A stretch of DNA of 64,000 bases from Stomorhina lunata (Eukaryota > Arthropoda > Insecta > Diptera > Rhiniidae): contig OW121741.1 in the NCBI GenBank assembly GCA_933228675.1, positions 36,051,952 through 36,115,951 on the forward strand, written 5' to 3'. The position numbers and the translations under genes are program-made. Shown piece after piece: positions 23,190 to 34,386 of the stretch (position 1 is its first letter; every line of letters starts with the position of its first letter). The notes below the pieces were generated by a model, which made no database searches, had not been told where the DNA came from, and was given only the letters and a program-made list of their open reading frames with translations.

Positions 23190-23990
23190 CTTCAAGTAAA
23201 AACTGTATCGTCCGTCACGTAGCGTCCACAACAGTTAATTTATGGATTTTTGGTGCAACTGGAAACCCTAAAGTACTTTATGAAAGCTGTTTTGTAATCC
23301 TCTGATTTTCCTCTAACTTCACTGTATTTGCAATTTTTTCATTACTATGACCGATTTGATAAAATTTACAGAAACACGTGTTGAGAAAAAAGTCACTTCC
23401 AGTTTTTGTAGCGTCCGTCACAGCAATTTAAAAGCGAATATCTTTTTCCCCCTAAAACAAGTATGCAAATTAACAAATGCCATTCTAGAGCACAATCAAT
23501 GGGCTATAATTCTCCGAAATCTGTGCAAAGATATCTCGTGTAAAACGGCAATGGGATCCTCAAACCAAAAAAGTATGTTTGAAGAAATACTTCAAGCAAA
23601 AAACTACTTTTATACAACTTCAACTGTATTAAACTTTATATTTATATACAATATTTCAAGTTAAAACGTCTTTTTACCTACTTCTTAAGCTAATAAACAG
23701 TAAAATCTCCAACTTTATGAGCACAATGACGAGTAAGAAAACAGTAAAACGATTAAATTCAAGCAACTTCCAGTTTTTGTAGCGTCCGTCACAGCAATTT
23801 AAAAGCGAATATCTTTTTCCCCCTAAAACAAGTATGCAAATTAACAAATGCCATTCTAGAGCACAATCAATGGGCTATAATTCTCCGAAATCTGTGCAAA
23901 GATATCTCGTGTAAAACGGCAATGGGATTCATTTAAGTACAGCAAAATCCGTACAAATGTATCGTCCGTCACGCAGGATTTGCCCATCTA
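23190..23990. repeat. Degenerate ~185-200-bp tandem repeat marked by CGTCCGTCAC
   Basis: CGTCCGTCAC recurs near 23211, 23413, 23783 and 23964, at spacings of about 202, 370 (twice 185) and 181. About 160 bp from CTTCCAGTTTTTGTAGCGTC to AAAACGGCAATGGGAT is repeated almost exactly at 23396-23557 and 23766-23928. The 210-bp module between them recurs alone at 25984-26199. The 105-codon frame at 23347-23664 lies inside the repeat and is not credible as a gene. Confidence 0.65.
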
Positions 23991-25480
23991 TAATACGCAA
24001 GCACCCATTAATTATCCCCTTTTACGCTTTAATTATACACTCATTTCTGGAAAATTTTATACCATTTGAAAGATATTTTTCCGTAGATCAGACGAATCTA
24101 TATTTTATTAAAATCGGTTCAGTTTTAAAAAATCGGTTTGGTATTTAAAAATCTTACTAACACAATAAAGAAAACTCACATGCATATGAAATTTACTATT
24201 AAGAATCAAACAAAAGAAATTGTATGCAAACATGTTTTCTTTTGTTTTTATTATTTTTGGTGAGTGATGAGAATTAAAGAGTATATTTGTGGGGAGAGTG
24301 GTAGACAAAGACAAAAATAAAGAGTATTTTATTACAATTAAATAAATGTTTTTGTTTTGTAAAATAATAGCAACAAAAATTATTGATATTGTTTTTATTA
24401 TTTGTGGTGAGGGAGTGAAAGACAAAATTAATATTTTGGAAGATTTGACAAAAAAAAGTGCTTAAAATGTAAACCTTTCAAATTAGAATTATTTGAAATT
24501 AAATTTTTATGGAATTTTGATTTTTGGTTTGGTTTATTGGGATAAAATCTTCGAGTGATTGAGGAATAAATATTGTGTTAAAAAATTAATGGCACGCATG
24601 AGATCATTAAGAGCTATTTTACAATGCCAATTTTTTTAAGAGTCGGAAAAGAACATTGTGACTTATAACCAAAAAGGATGTTACCGATTAAAAAACAGTC
24701 TTTTGAAGGAAAGTTTATAATAATTACAGATTATTATCAAGAAAAGGAATTAAATGATCGGTCTGAATCAAATGTAAATTCAAAACTGATTAATGTTCAG
24801 AAAATGCTATAATATCAGGAAGGAATATTAAAAGGCAAATCTTGCATTTCGACTGGAATGGTTTTAGACTGTAAGCTTCTACAGATTCCAAGTACTTCGT
24901 GGATCTCGAGGTTAATTATGCAATAAAAAGTTAGATAATACCTTGATTTCTCCATCATTTTTGTCAGTTCGTTAGTAACTCTTACAAGTTTATCTGTTCA
25001 TCACTTTTCAGAGCATTTTGACATCGATAACGCAAAATTTTTTGATAAGAGCTACTAAGTCTAACACTTTTTCCTTCTCATTCACTTCTGAAGATGCAAA
25101 AACGGGTTATTATGGAATATCTTGAATCAGTAAACTCTTCGAGAGCTACACAATTTTTAATTATAGTTTTGCCAATTTGGCCAATTCGACGATCTGTCGT
25201 ATGGAGTGACATAGAAATCAATGAGATCAATTTCTCCAAATATCCGTTTAGCCCGAGCAATTTTAAAAACTTGCTACATCGGCACTGTCATTTTTGACTT
25301 AAAGCTCTGATTGTATGAGTTTTCTTTTATAGAGAAGTAGCACTCAGGCAAATACTGTCTATACAATTGCATATGGAGTATATACGAATAGGGTAACCTT
25401 ATTTGGAAAGAGGATGGTAGAGAAAAGAAAGGTATATCTATTTTTAGAACAGTGAAGTTGCGCCATTTGTTGTTATTTAG
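23991..25480. other. AT-rich sequence without recognised genes
   Basis: Two imperfect copies of TGTTTTTATTATTTNTGGTG lie at about 24243 and 24389. No other feature; the frames near 24108-24425 and 25078-25486 look like chance. Confidence 0.4.
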
Positions 25481-25663
25481 ACGCATTTTTTTGTTTTACA
25501 GCTAATTTTATTTATTTTTCGTAGACGGCGTGTTATTGCTGTAGTCTTACCGCCGACGGAAGATGCTGTGGTAATTAATAATTTCAATTATGTTATCATT
25601 GACTTCCAGTGGAGCATAGGGCCTTAAATTTAATAGAAATTAATAATTACAGAAATTGTTGTT

Positions 25664-25729
25664 GCCGAGACCGGGGATCGAACTCAGGCTCAATGTAATA
25701 TTACGTGCTAAACAACTAAGCCACAGCAA
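25664..25729 (-). pseudogene. tRNA-like sequence (degenerate tRNA or SINE head)
   Basis: On the minus strand the sequence has a box A-like TGGCTTAGTTGTTTAGC and a box B-like GAGTTCGATCC at normal tRNA spacing. Acceptor strands TGCTGTG and CTCGGCA pair at six of seven positions, one of them a wobble. The anticodon arm is poor, with no clear T33 and a mismatch, so no isotype is assigned. It could be a decayed tRNA gene or a tRNA-derived SINE head. Confidence 0.55.
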
Positions 25730-25760
25730 GGGAAATTTGTATTCACAATAAACTAGATGA

Positions 25761-25792
25761 CGGTCGATTGTGTCGACCGCAGGATACGCTAG
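25761..25792 (+). other. Candidate Helitron-type 3' terminus
   Basis: A perfect stem, CGGTCGA..TCGACCG, with a short loop (25761-25779) is followed nine bases later by CTAG (25789-25792) and then T. A GC-rich hairpin about 10 nt before CTRR, with insertion before T, is the canonical Helitron 3' end. No Rep/helicase gene and no certain 5' TC end were found, so this would be a non-autonomous copy or a chance hairpin. Confidence 0.45.
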
Positions 25793-25983
25793 TATGGATT
25801 AAAATATGTATTAAACAAATATATATAATAATTATTTTAGATATCTATATTAAATATTATGAAAGATTTTCTGATTTCAAAAGTCCAAACATATCCAATT
25901 TTATTAAAGAAATTTAATGTGTCAAGTGCATGCCTTAAAATGTGTAAAAATCTTTAATGGGTATCAGAGTTTTATGACGACAG

Positions 25984-26199
25984 GATCCTCAAATCAAAAA
26001 TGTATGTTCGAAGAAATACTTCAAGCAAAAAACTACTTTTATACAACTTCAACTGTATTAAACTTTATATTTATATACAATATTTCAAGTTAAAACGTCT
26101 TTTTACCTACTTCTTAAGCTAATAAACAGTAAAAGCTCCAACTTTATGATCACAATGACGAGTAAGAAAACAGTAAAACGATTAAATTCAAGCAACTGA
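25984..26199 (+). repeat. Second copy of the 23557-23767 repeat module
   Basis: Near-identical to 23557-23767, including CTTCAAGCAAAAAACTACTT, ATATTTATATACAATATTTC and GTAAAACGATTAAATTCAAG. It lies 2.4 kb away without the neighbouring CGTCCGTCAC module. Confidence 0.85.
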
Positions 26200-26962
26200 A
26201 AAATTTATTTGATGCTACCAACTACTGGCAAATTTCTTGTCAAGGAATAGTACGAGTATCTTAGTTGCTCTGAGAAGTCATCTTTGTCATTAACATTTTA
26301 AAGGAATATCGTAAAAAACTCTAATTTCTTTTACGATATCCGACTTAAAGAGTATTTACATAATTTAGTTGGACGCAATATATTAGCATTATTTTCAATT
26401 TATTTGAAAAAAATAGAAAATGAATAAGAAAATTCTAATGGTAATCTGGTATCTAATGAGAAAAATAATTACATTTTCAATGTGGAAGTTAACTAAATAA
26501 CAGCTAATGATAAAATATTAGTTAGTTACACTTAAAAAAATAAGTAGTATTTAACCAAAACCCGATAGCCTAAAGACTAAACTATCTTTTGAATCAGCTT
26601 TGAATAATAAGTATGTCATAAAGGTCAGTAGATATCGATTTGGAAAGAGTTTAATATATTATCATAATCTAATTACACTGTGCTTGTTGAAAAAAAAACG
26701 ACCAAAGGAGACCTAGTTGGTAAAGATAATTCGAGATATAGCGTTATAAAGAAGGGAAGAAGGTTGCTCAATAACTATTCACGTAACTCGAAAACTGTTC
26801 AGGAATGTAATAAAAAAATCTAAATTCGGCAACAAAATTATCTTTTAGAAACACTAATTACTTTTTTAATCCGAACAGTCGTTTTGGAAATACTTTTTAA
26901 AAATGGAAATTTTTGTGATATTTCAAAATAAATATTTTTTTTGCAAACAAAATATATTAATA
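26200..26962. other. AT-rich sequence without recognised features
   Basis: No credible coding sequence, RNA or repeat. It ends at the start of a HINE-like element. Confidence 0.45.
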
Positions 26963-29367
26963 ACAAGTAAGAGTGGTATATTCGGCTTTGCCGAATCTTG
27001 GATACCCTTCACCAATGGCGTTGTAAAAGTACTTAATGTAATTCCTAGCAAAATTTGGTTATACTAGTATTATATGCAAAGAGTTTTTAAAATTAAGAGT
27101 CGGAAAACGAAAAGCTTTTCGGTGGCGTCATCATCTAGAATAGTTATGCACCCAAAGGTTAGGTTGGGCAGGTGGCTGATGTCTAGGGAAGCTTCACTTG
27201 GGTTCTAAAGTGGTCCCTTTGTGAAAGATAATGATTACTAGACTACAAGTAGAGAATGCATATTTAAGCCAGCCAGTAGCTTCGAAATAAAATAGACACA
27301 TATTTTACGAACATTTAATAAAGTTCGATAGACCAGATAAACCATGCAGAAAAGATGCTTCAAAATGTAGATGCCCTTAGATTTGCAATAGCACATCGAT
27401 TTGACAAAGTTTAAGTATTCTGACATGCAACCCAAAAACGCTGTGCCCAGTGAGGGTTGTGCACTTTAATTCGTACGAATTATCCAACTAGTAAAAGTTC
27501 TTGATTAGTTATGTAAAACTCTGAAGTTACCGGACTGATTTAGGTCAAAGCTTTAACAATGATAAGCCTTAAAATTATAGGGTATACATTCTTAGTTTTA
27601 GATACATACGTGAAATATATAGCTTTTGAATGAATGGATATCAGCTTTGTCGGAAAAGTTATTAAAGATTTACTTATTAATCTGAAGTTAGTTAATTAAT
27701 TAAAATGAACACTTCATCAATAATATTTGGGATGTATTGTCGATCTGTCCGATGGATGTTTGGAAAGTTTTGTTCTAGTTCCTTGTGCAATTTTAATTTG
27801 ATTTAATTTATCAGCATTAAATCGATTCCCGGTCGGTTATATGGGAGATTTCACTAAATGTGAATAGAGCTCGCCCATTTTCAATATCGAACTTTTCAAG
27901 AGATCAGAAATACTTTTGTCAAATGTTGTCCCTCTAGAAAGTTTAAGTATAGCCCTGAATATCAATATTGTACAACGTCTTTATACTAAATGTCATCATC
28001 GTATCTTAGGCGAAGTTATACTGAATCAATTGTCAAACGTGAACGGATTTCTCCCAATTGCAATTAAAAAATTTAAATTTTCGTTGATATGTGAGATACT
28101 TACATACATATGTAGGTTTTGAACGGATATCATGTACTTAGCTGCATTTTTGTACTTCCTAGGAAGATTACCTATAATTTGATATATAAAACATTCTCAA
28201 ATAATATAATAATGTTCAAAAGTCAGACACAAAATTAAGATTAATGCAGAGTGTCTGTCTGCTAAAATCAGATTTGTGGAGCTCCTGGATTTTACACAAA
28301 ATTTTAGGATATTGTCCCACCCTGAATTTTATCATTGTCGATCAAAACACCATCGCTTAAACGCTAAATTATATCTACCACAAATTACCGAATGCATCAG
28401 GATTTAGGTAATCTCCTGCGAAGGACGCTATTAAAATTCATCAAAATAAACACCTGAGATATCGACAAAACAGGAACTCCAAAAACTTGACTACAACAGA
28501 AAAAATTACAGACAGGTAGACGGACGGACAAAAAAACAGACGGACGGACAAACAAACAGACGGACGGACAGACAGACAAACAGACGGACGGACGGAGGTC
28601 GCGAAATCGATTCTCCTACCGATTCTAAGTTGATCGGTACAGTTTGAATTGTATTCGTAATCAGATTTGTGGAGTATAAATTTTAGAAAATCCTCACACA
28701 AAGAACGATGTCAAATTTCATCACAATCGGTCCATAAACACCTGAGATATCGCTGAAACAATACTTACGAAATGTAAACAAAATTTCTTAGACACGTACT
28801 TTGGGCAATTTGCTGTACATCAAATGTAGTGTTATTGCGATATCTCAATTGTTTATGGACCGATTTTGATAAAATTTAATAACGTGCTTGGCGGGGGAAT
28901 TTCCTAAAATCTGATATAAAATTTATGTAAGTCCGTGCTAAAGGAGGATGGTTTTTCCTATGTCTGCATTTCATTTTTTCAACAAACATTCTCTAATGCG
29001 AACTTTGGGCAATTTGCGATACATCAAATTCAGTGTTTTGGCGATATCTCAGTTGTTTATGAACCGATTTTGATAAAACTTTACAGAGTGCTTTGGGAAA
29101 CTATTTCCTACAATCTGATATATAACATATTATCACATGTACACCAGGAGTATCTTTTTTCTCTTGTTATTTAAAAGTGTGTTTCAATCAAAAATTTTTA
29201 AATTTTCGTCTAATTTTTGGTATTTTTTCGATATTTTCGGTGTTTATAAACCGATTTTAATGAAATTTAATAGCGTTCATTGCGGGAGAATTTCCTAAAA
29301 TCTGATATATAATTTATGTAAGTCCATCCTCCAGGGGCTTCAGAAACTTGATTTCAACAGACAGACG

Positions 29368-29406
<39 letters not shown>

Positions 29407-29543
29407 GGACATCGCTTAATCGATCCTCCTCCCGATTCTGAGTCGATCGGTATAATTTTTATGAGGTCTACGATCATTAATAAAAAAATTACAAACGGAA
29501 TCACAAACTTATAATACCTTTTCACCTATTGGTGAAGGGTATA
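26963..29543 (+). mobile_element. Long HINE-like (Helentron-associated) element, copy H1
   Basis: It begins ACAAGTAAGAGTGGTAT with a subterminal hairpin (ATTCGGC-TTT-GCCGAAT). It ends with a hairpin (TTCACCTATTGGTGAA) followed by GGGTATAA. The core has two (GTCY)n blocks, seen here as GACGGACAGACA repeats at about 28505-28600 and 29355-29410; these create spurious Pro/Ser/Val/Cys-rich frames. These features match what is described for DINE-1/HINE elements of flies. A near-identical but shorter copy, inverted, is at 53598-55889. No Rep-helicase is encoded, so it is non-autonomous. Class assignment is by structure only. Confidence 0.7.
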
Positions 29544-30055
29544 AAAAAGCGGTTTTTCAAAAATTATGGGACATCAAACATTTAATACAAAAGTTTTACT
29601 GAAGTGTATTGCACTAAGATCACAATTTATTACAATTATTTATTATTTGTTCAAAATGATATATCTCGAAAACTGGAGCTAACCTTAAACCTTTCAATTC
29701 AGCGTACTCGATTTATCTTTACCCACTAGATTTCCCTTTTGTAGGTAAAAGAAACAGTTGTCAAAATCATCGATCGATTTTTTATTTTTAATTTTTTTCT
29801 AAAATTTTAGATTTTTTAGGAGATAGTCCTAGTTATATAGCCATGTATTGAAAACGACTTATCCAATTTTATTGAAAAATACATTAGTGGTTTAAGAATA
29901 AAATTGCCCTTAAATAGTGCTAACACAAACTTTTTGTCTGATCAACGGTTTTGGAGTTATGTACATCAGAGATTACAAAATATTTTTTTTTTTTTTTGCA
30001 AAATCGAAATTTTTTTTTTTTATTTCATAAAAAAAGTAAATGGAAAAAACTTATC
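29544..30055. repeat. Dispersed repeat shared with 21540-21860
   Basis: It follows H1 directly. The modules starting TTTTTCAAAAATTATGGGAC and CCCTTAAATAGTGCTAACAC match 21755-21860 and, inverted, 21545-21640. ATATATCTCGAAAACT near 29660 also recurs near 32345. Confidence 0.65.
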
Positions 30056-30480
30056 AATAGGGAGATGTAGGATACCAAGCAACGGTTCTGATTGGTCTTA
30101 ACTTGGTAAGCCCAGACTTATCTTTATCTTAACATGTGTAGTGAGTTCTCCCACAAGAACGATAAAAAATTATGGGTTAGGACGTCGGGATAGTAACCCA
30201 CACACAATTACTATAAAAATTATAATATTAGAATAAAAACCGCCCCTAATATTAGAAGAGGACGTCCGAAACTTTGATGGAAATACCAAGTGGAAGGGAA
30301 ATCTTTCAAAGCTTGGCCTACGAAATTGGAGAATATGCGCACTAGATCGAAGCTCATGCAATTCTAAATATGCTTTGATTTTAACAGGTCGTAAGTATAG
30401 GCCTGAAGTTAGTACTTTATATATAATCGTAAAGCTATAGATATTCCAAATAACACAAGCATTATTTTTATTTAAAATAA
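30056..30480 (+). repeat. Dispersed repeat S, copy 1
   Basis: Landmarks GGTCTTAACTTGGTAAGCCC, CTAATATTAGAAGAGGACGT, CCGAAACTTTGATGGAAA and CAAAGCTTGGCCTACGAAAT recur in order at 62850-63250. The 104-codon minus-strand frame at 30170-30484 is a by-product. The family is not recognised by name. Confidence 0.75.
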
Positions 30481-30589
30481 ACAAAATCTTTCAAACAAAT
30501 CTCTTCCCGAAATATAGTTTTAGGTTCCTCAAAGCCACAAATTTGCTTTTATCTTTATGAAATTTGGCACAGACATGGGACCACTAGTA

Positions 30590-31779
30590 TTAAAATTGGC
30601 TAAAATCATATAATCCTGGAATCGAGATTTGAACCACAAATTTTATAAGAAGCATGGAAGAAACATGTAAACAGTTGATTGTCATTTGAGCCCTTTTTAT
30701 GGCTTTGGCCAAAACTTCCGGCGATAGGTCCTCACATTCTTGACGGATATTGTCTTTAAAAGCTGCAAGAGTCTGAGGCTTGTTGACATAAACTCGCGAC
30801 TTTAAAAAGCCCCACAAAAAGAAGTATGCAGCGGTACAATCAGGCGATCTTGCTGGATAGTGCAAATCGCCAAAACGGGAGATTAGGCGCCCGAGAAGTG
30901 CATCCTCCAGCATATCGGTTGTGGCACGTGCAGTGTGTGCCGTTGCACCGTCCTGTTGGAACCACATGTTTTCCAATCCCAATTCATCAAGTTGTGGCAA
31001 AAAGAACTCGTTAATCGTTGCTCTGTAGCGTTCACCATTCACAATAACCGTTTGGCCCGCGACGCCTTCGAAGAAAAAAGGTCCGATGACTCCTCCAGCG
31101 AAAACACAACACCATACAGTGGCTTTGAGCGGGTGTAATGGCTCTTCGTGGGTTACACGCGGATTTTCAGTGCCCCGAAGCGTAAATTTTGCTTATTTAC
31201 GTACCCGCTAAGATGGATATGGGCCTCATCACTCATGATTATTTTTGATGAAAAGTCATCTTTCTCTTGGTGGTGATTAAGGCTGGATAGGCGTATGTTA
31301 GACGCGATTGGCGGTCAGCAGCTAACAGCTGATGCACCGTCTGGACTTTGTACGGAAACATCTTCAAATCTTTTACCAAAATTCGTTGTAAAGACTGCGT
31401 GGCACGTAGTCTGGTAGATGTCGACGGCGCCTCCATGACATCCTCGGCTACAGCAGCAATATTCTCTGCAGAACGGCTACTCCGGGGTCTGCCACGCCTG
31501 GCAGCATCTCGTGTTGTGCCAGTCTCTTCGAGGCGAGCGGCTAAACGTCGCAGTGTTTCACCAGTAGGTGTTGGACGGCCAGGAAATTTGCGACAAAATT
31601 CACGTTGTGCCAATATTCCACCAATATTCCGAGTTCTCGAGCAATGTAGCGTAACATTGTTTATTAACGTATATTTCGCAAGTGTTTACTACACAAATGT
31701 CAAAACAGAATTTACATTAGCGGCCAATCGCAAAATTTATAGCATTTTCTGATAGGAGGATTACTTTTGCGCCACCTTG
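30590..31779 (-). mobile_element. Second DD41D-type mariner element (family 2), left end lost
   Basis: The right end, reverse complemented, starts CAAGGTGGCGCAAAAGTAAT and is followed by TA at 31780-31781. No matching inverted terminus was found near 30480-30600, so the left end is truncated or too diverged. It encodes a transposase different from copies A-D in sequence but with the same layout. Confidence 0.7.
30600..31680 (-). pseudogene. DD41D-type transposase pseudogene, family 2
   Basis: The N-terminal DNA-binding part includes REFCRKFPGRPTPTGETLRR and ARRGRPRSS. The catalytic core keeps MSDEAHIHLSGYVNKQN (first Asp, near 31230) and FQQDGATAHTAR (second Asp, near 30945). At the third position the sequence reads SPDCTAAYFFLWG, with Tyr where Asp is expected from copies A-D (CDLTPLDYFLWG). 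Frame changes occur near 31240 and near 31170. The protein would be inactive even without the frameshifts. It is flanked by repeat S on the left. Confidence 0.85.
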
Positions 31780-31781
31780 TA

Positions 31782-32884
31782 CGATTTATAGAAAAAGTTT
31801 TTTTCAAAAATTTGTTGAATCTCAAATAATTATACAAAATTATAAATCAAAATTAATTACTTTCAAATTGAAAGTTCCAATCATAAAAACTATAAAAAAC
31901 CACAAATCTTCCAATCTTTAACCCTTTTTGAGCTACTTCTTTTATAATCGATTAAGAACTACTTTCATTAAAAATTAACGAAAGAATGGAATATTTTTTC
32001 TGCCTTTGTATCGGTATTTAACTTTTAATAAAATGAAAAGTTCTTGGTCGATTTCAGTATGATATAGCTTGTTTTATATGATAAAACTGATTTTTTTTTG
32101 TTGTTTCTTCCATTTTTTATGATTTTTTTTTTTTTTCAAAAGATAACTTTTTTCAAAGAAAAATTTTTTTCGGTGTAAATGCCACGATATCTCTAAAATG
32201 ATTAGGCGGTTTAAAAAATGTGAGAGAAACTTTAAGATAAAGCTATTTCCGAATTTCGGTTTTTCTTATTAGCTCAAAATAATCAGCCGTTTTTGAGTTA
32301 CAGTAATGCTTTGGCAAAAAACTTGTTTTCGGGGATAAAAGAATATATCTCGAAAACTAAAGCTAACTCACTTTCTGATTAAGCAGATAAAAGCCATAAA
32401 CATTTGTTTAACAAATCTTGTGCCGGAAAATCATGTTGATCTGCGATATGAATTGAACACCAATGACATGTAGTTTTAACACAAACTCGCTGGGTTCCAC
32501 AAAGCTCATGTCACATTGACTCAATAAGAGACCCTTATAATGTAAATTACTTATTTATCTCTAAACCAAAATGATTAGAAAGCTTTTCGATTTTTTAAAA
32601 AATCGAAAATTTATCAAAAAAAAAATTATTATTGTTGCACAGTGGTTTGAAACAAAAAAAGTTTTAATAAATCTATATCTTCTAAACTGTAAGTTTGATT
32701 ATACCAGTATGTACGAGAGAATTGTTAAGGAGGACCCAAACTTTCTAAATTTTGAATTTATGGTTACCCTGTGTTTACACAGGGTGAATCAGTGGGCGTT
32801 AAAGTAGACCGTCTCAGAAGTAAAAAAATTCTTGGACCGTGTAGCTCTAATTAATTTTTGGAATGAGCTTAAAGAAATTAAGAA
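31782..32884. other. AT-rich sequence with short repeat phrases
   Basis: It contains phrases shared with 29640-30050, such as ATATCTCGAAAACT near 32345. The frame at 32571-32807 shows no domain. No gene can be supported. Confidence 0.4.
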
Positions 32885-33705
32885 AAAACATTATAGCTTT
32901 ACTATAATAACTTTTATGGGTTTTAAGTTATTTCTTTTCAAAAATAAAAACATCATTTTTCTCTTCGACTTTTTTTAGTTTTTGACCCATTGTGCTTTGG
33001 ATATTACATATATAATTTTTAAAAGAAATCCTGACATACGGTCAATAGTTCAGGAAATAAAACAGTGACAACCGGTTTTAAGTATCTTGAATCATTTAAT
33101 AATGAAAAATTTTCAAAGTTAAATATTTTTCACTGATCAAAAAAATTGATTTTCTTTTTGTCAAAAAAATGGTATCAATTTTTTACATTTTACGAAGAAG
33201 TTTTTTACAAACAGTTAATGTTTTATCATATAATCGTAAAGAATGGGGTTCAAGCATGATTTTAAACTAAATTTTAAGTCGAGATAGCATTCAGTCTACG
33301 TACACCATTGACCGAAATTTGTGTAATTTTTAAGAAAATTTTTGTGTTTTCGAACATATAACAGAAAAGTCAAGCCGATTTTGCAACTTTCTGAAATGCA
33401 GTTATATAGTCCCATATATTCCCTGGAGATTTCAAAAATAAAAAGTAGCGAGAATTCATAAACGAATCAAAAAAATAGAATTTTATAAAAAATGCAAATT
33501 TCTAGAAACCAAAATTTTATTTGCAAAGAAGGTCATGTGGGTTTCCTTTTTTTGAAATTTTTGAAATTGTTTTATATAAACAATAATATAAACTTAATTA
33601 CTGCAAAAAATTATTTATGTAGCTTGTACACTTTTTCAGAATTTTAGAGTCAAATTTCAAAAATGATTTTGTAAAAAAACACTTTTCAGTTTTTTTTTTG
33701 CTTTT
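32885..33705 (-). repeat. Dispersed repeat R, copy 2 (inverted)
   Basis: The reverse complement carries the same ordered landmarks as 22091-22885, for example TGCATTTCAGAAAGTT and CAATGGGTCAAAAACT. It faces copy 3, making an inverted pair with a spacer of roughly 220 bp. Confidence 0.75.
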
Positions 33706-33924
33706 TGTCCAGAAATGTTCAAGAATTTTTTGAATTTTATTTAAAAATTAACAGTGCCGTAATTAAGACATGTTTTCCTTTTCATTGATGTATTAAACAT
33801 GTATAAAAGGTATTGGTAAGTGGTACAATTATTGCATTGAATACACACGCCTCAGGTCAAAAAAAATTAAAAACACATGCAAAAATTGTGCAAACATTGA
33901 CTTTCTTGTTTTCATTTTTTTCGT

Positions 33925-34305
33925 AGATTATAAAAAAAGTGTATTTTTTTACAAAATTTGACTTTGAATTTCTAAAAATCTGTACAAGGTACATAAATAA
34001 TTGTTTGTAGTTATAAAGTTTATTTTATTGTTAATATAAAACAATTTCAAAAATTTCAAAAAAAGAAACCCAATTGACTTTTTTTGCGATAAAAATTTTG
34101 GTTTATAGAAATTTGTCATTTTTTATAAAATTCGATTTTCTGGATTCGTTTATGGATTCATTCTACTTTTTATTTTTGAAATTTGAAGAGTATATATGGG
34201 ACTATATAACTGCATTTCAGAAAGTTGCACAATCGGTTTGACTTCTTTGTTTTATGTTCGAAAGCACAAAAATTTTCTTAAAAATTTGGTACTTTTTATG
34301 ATATT
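33925..34305 (+). repeat. Dispersed repeat R, copy 3 (partial)
   Basis: Matches the first half of copy 1, with GGATTCGTTTATGGATTC, ATATATGGGACTATATAAC and TGCATTTCAGAAAGTTGC. It pairs with copy 2 to form a large foldback with arms of about 350 bp. Confidence 0.75.
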
Positions 34306-34386
34306 GTGTAATAACTTTACACAATTCAAATTACGCTGTCGAATGTTATTGACACTCACTGTTTGCTAAAATATTGTATTTCCCAT

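Noticed and set aside
23347..23664. 105-codon frame as a possible gene
   Set aside because: It lies across modules of a degenerate satellite repeat that recur in different order elsewhere.
27916..28122. 68-codon frame conserved at 54721-54927
   Set aside because: Conservation reflects two recent copies of one non-autonomous HINE-like element; no domain, and no other sign of coding.
28397..28701. Pro/Ser/Val/Cys-rich frames (also at 29340-29525, 49630-49869, 54138-54446, 60563-60802)
   Set aside because: They are translations of the (GTCY)n core of HINE-like elements, not proteins.
30826..31752. Plus-strand frames of 62-134 codons opposite the family 2 transposase
   Set aside because: They are shadows of the pseudogene on the minus strand; composition and position follow its codons.
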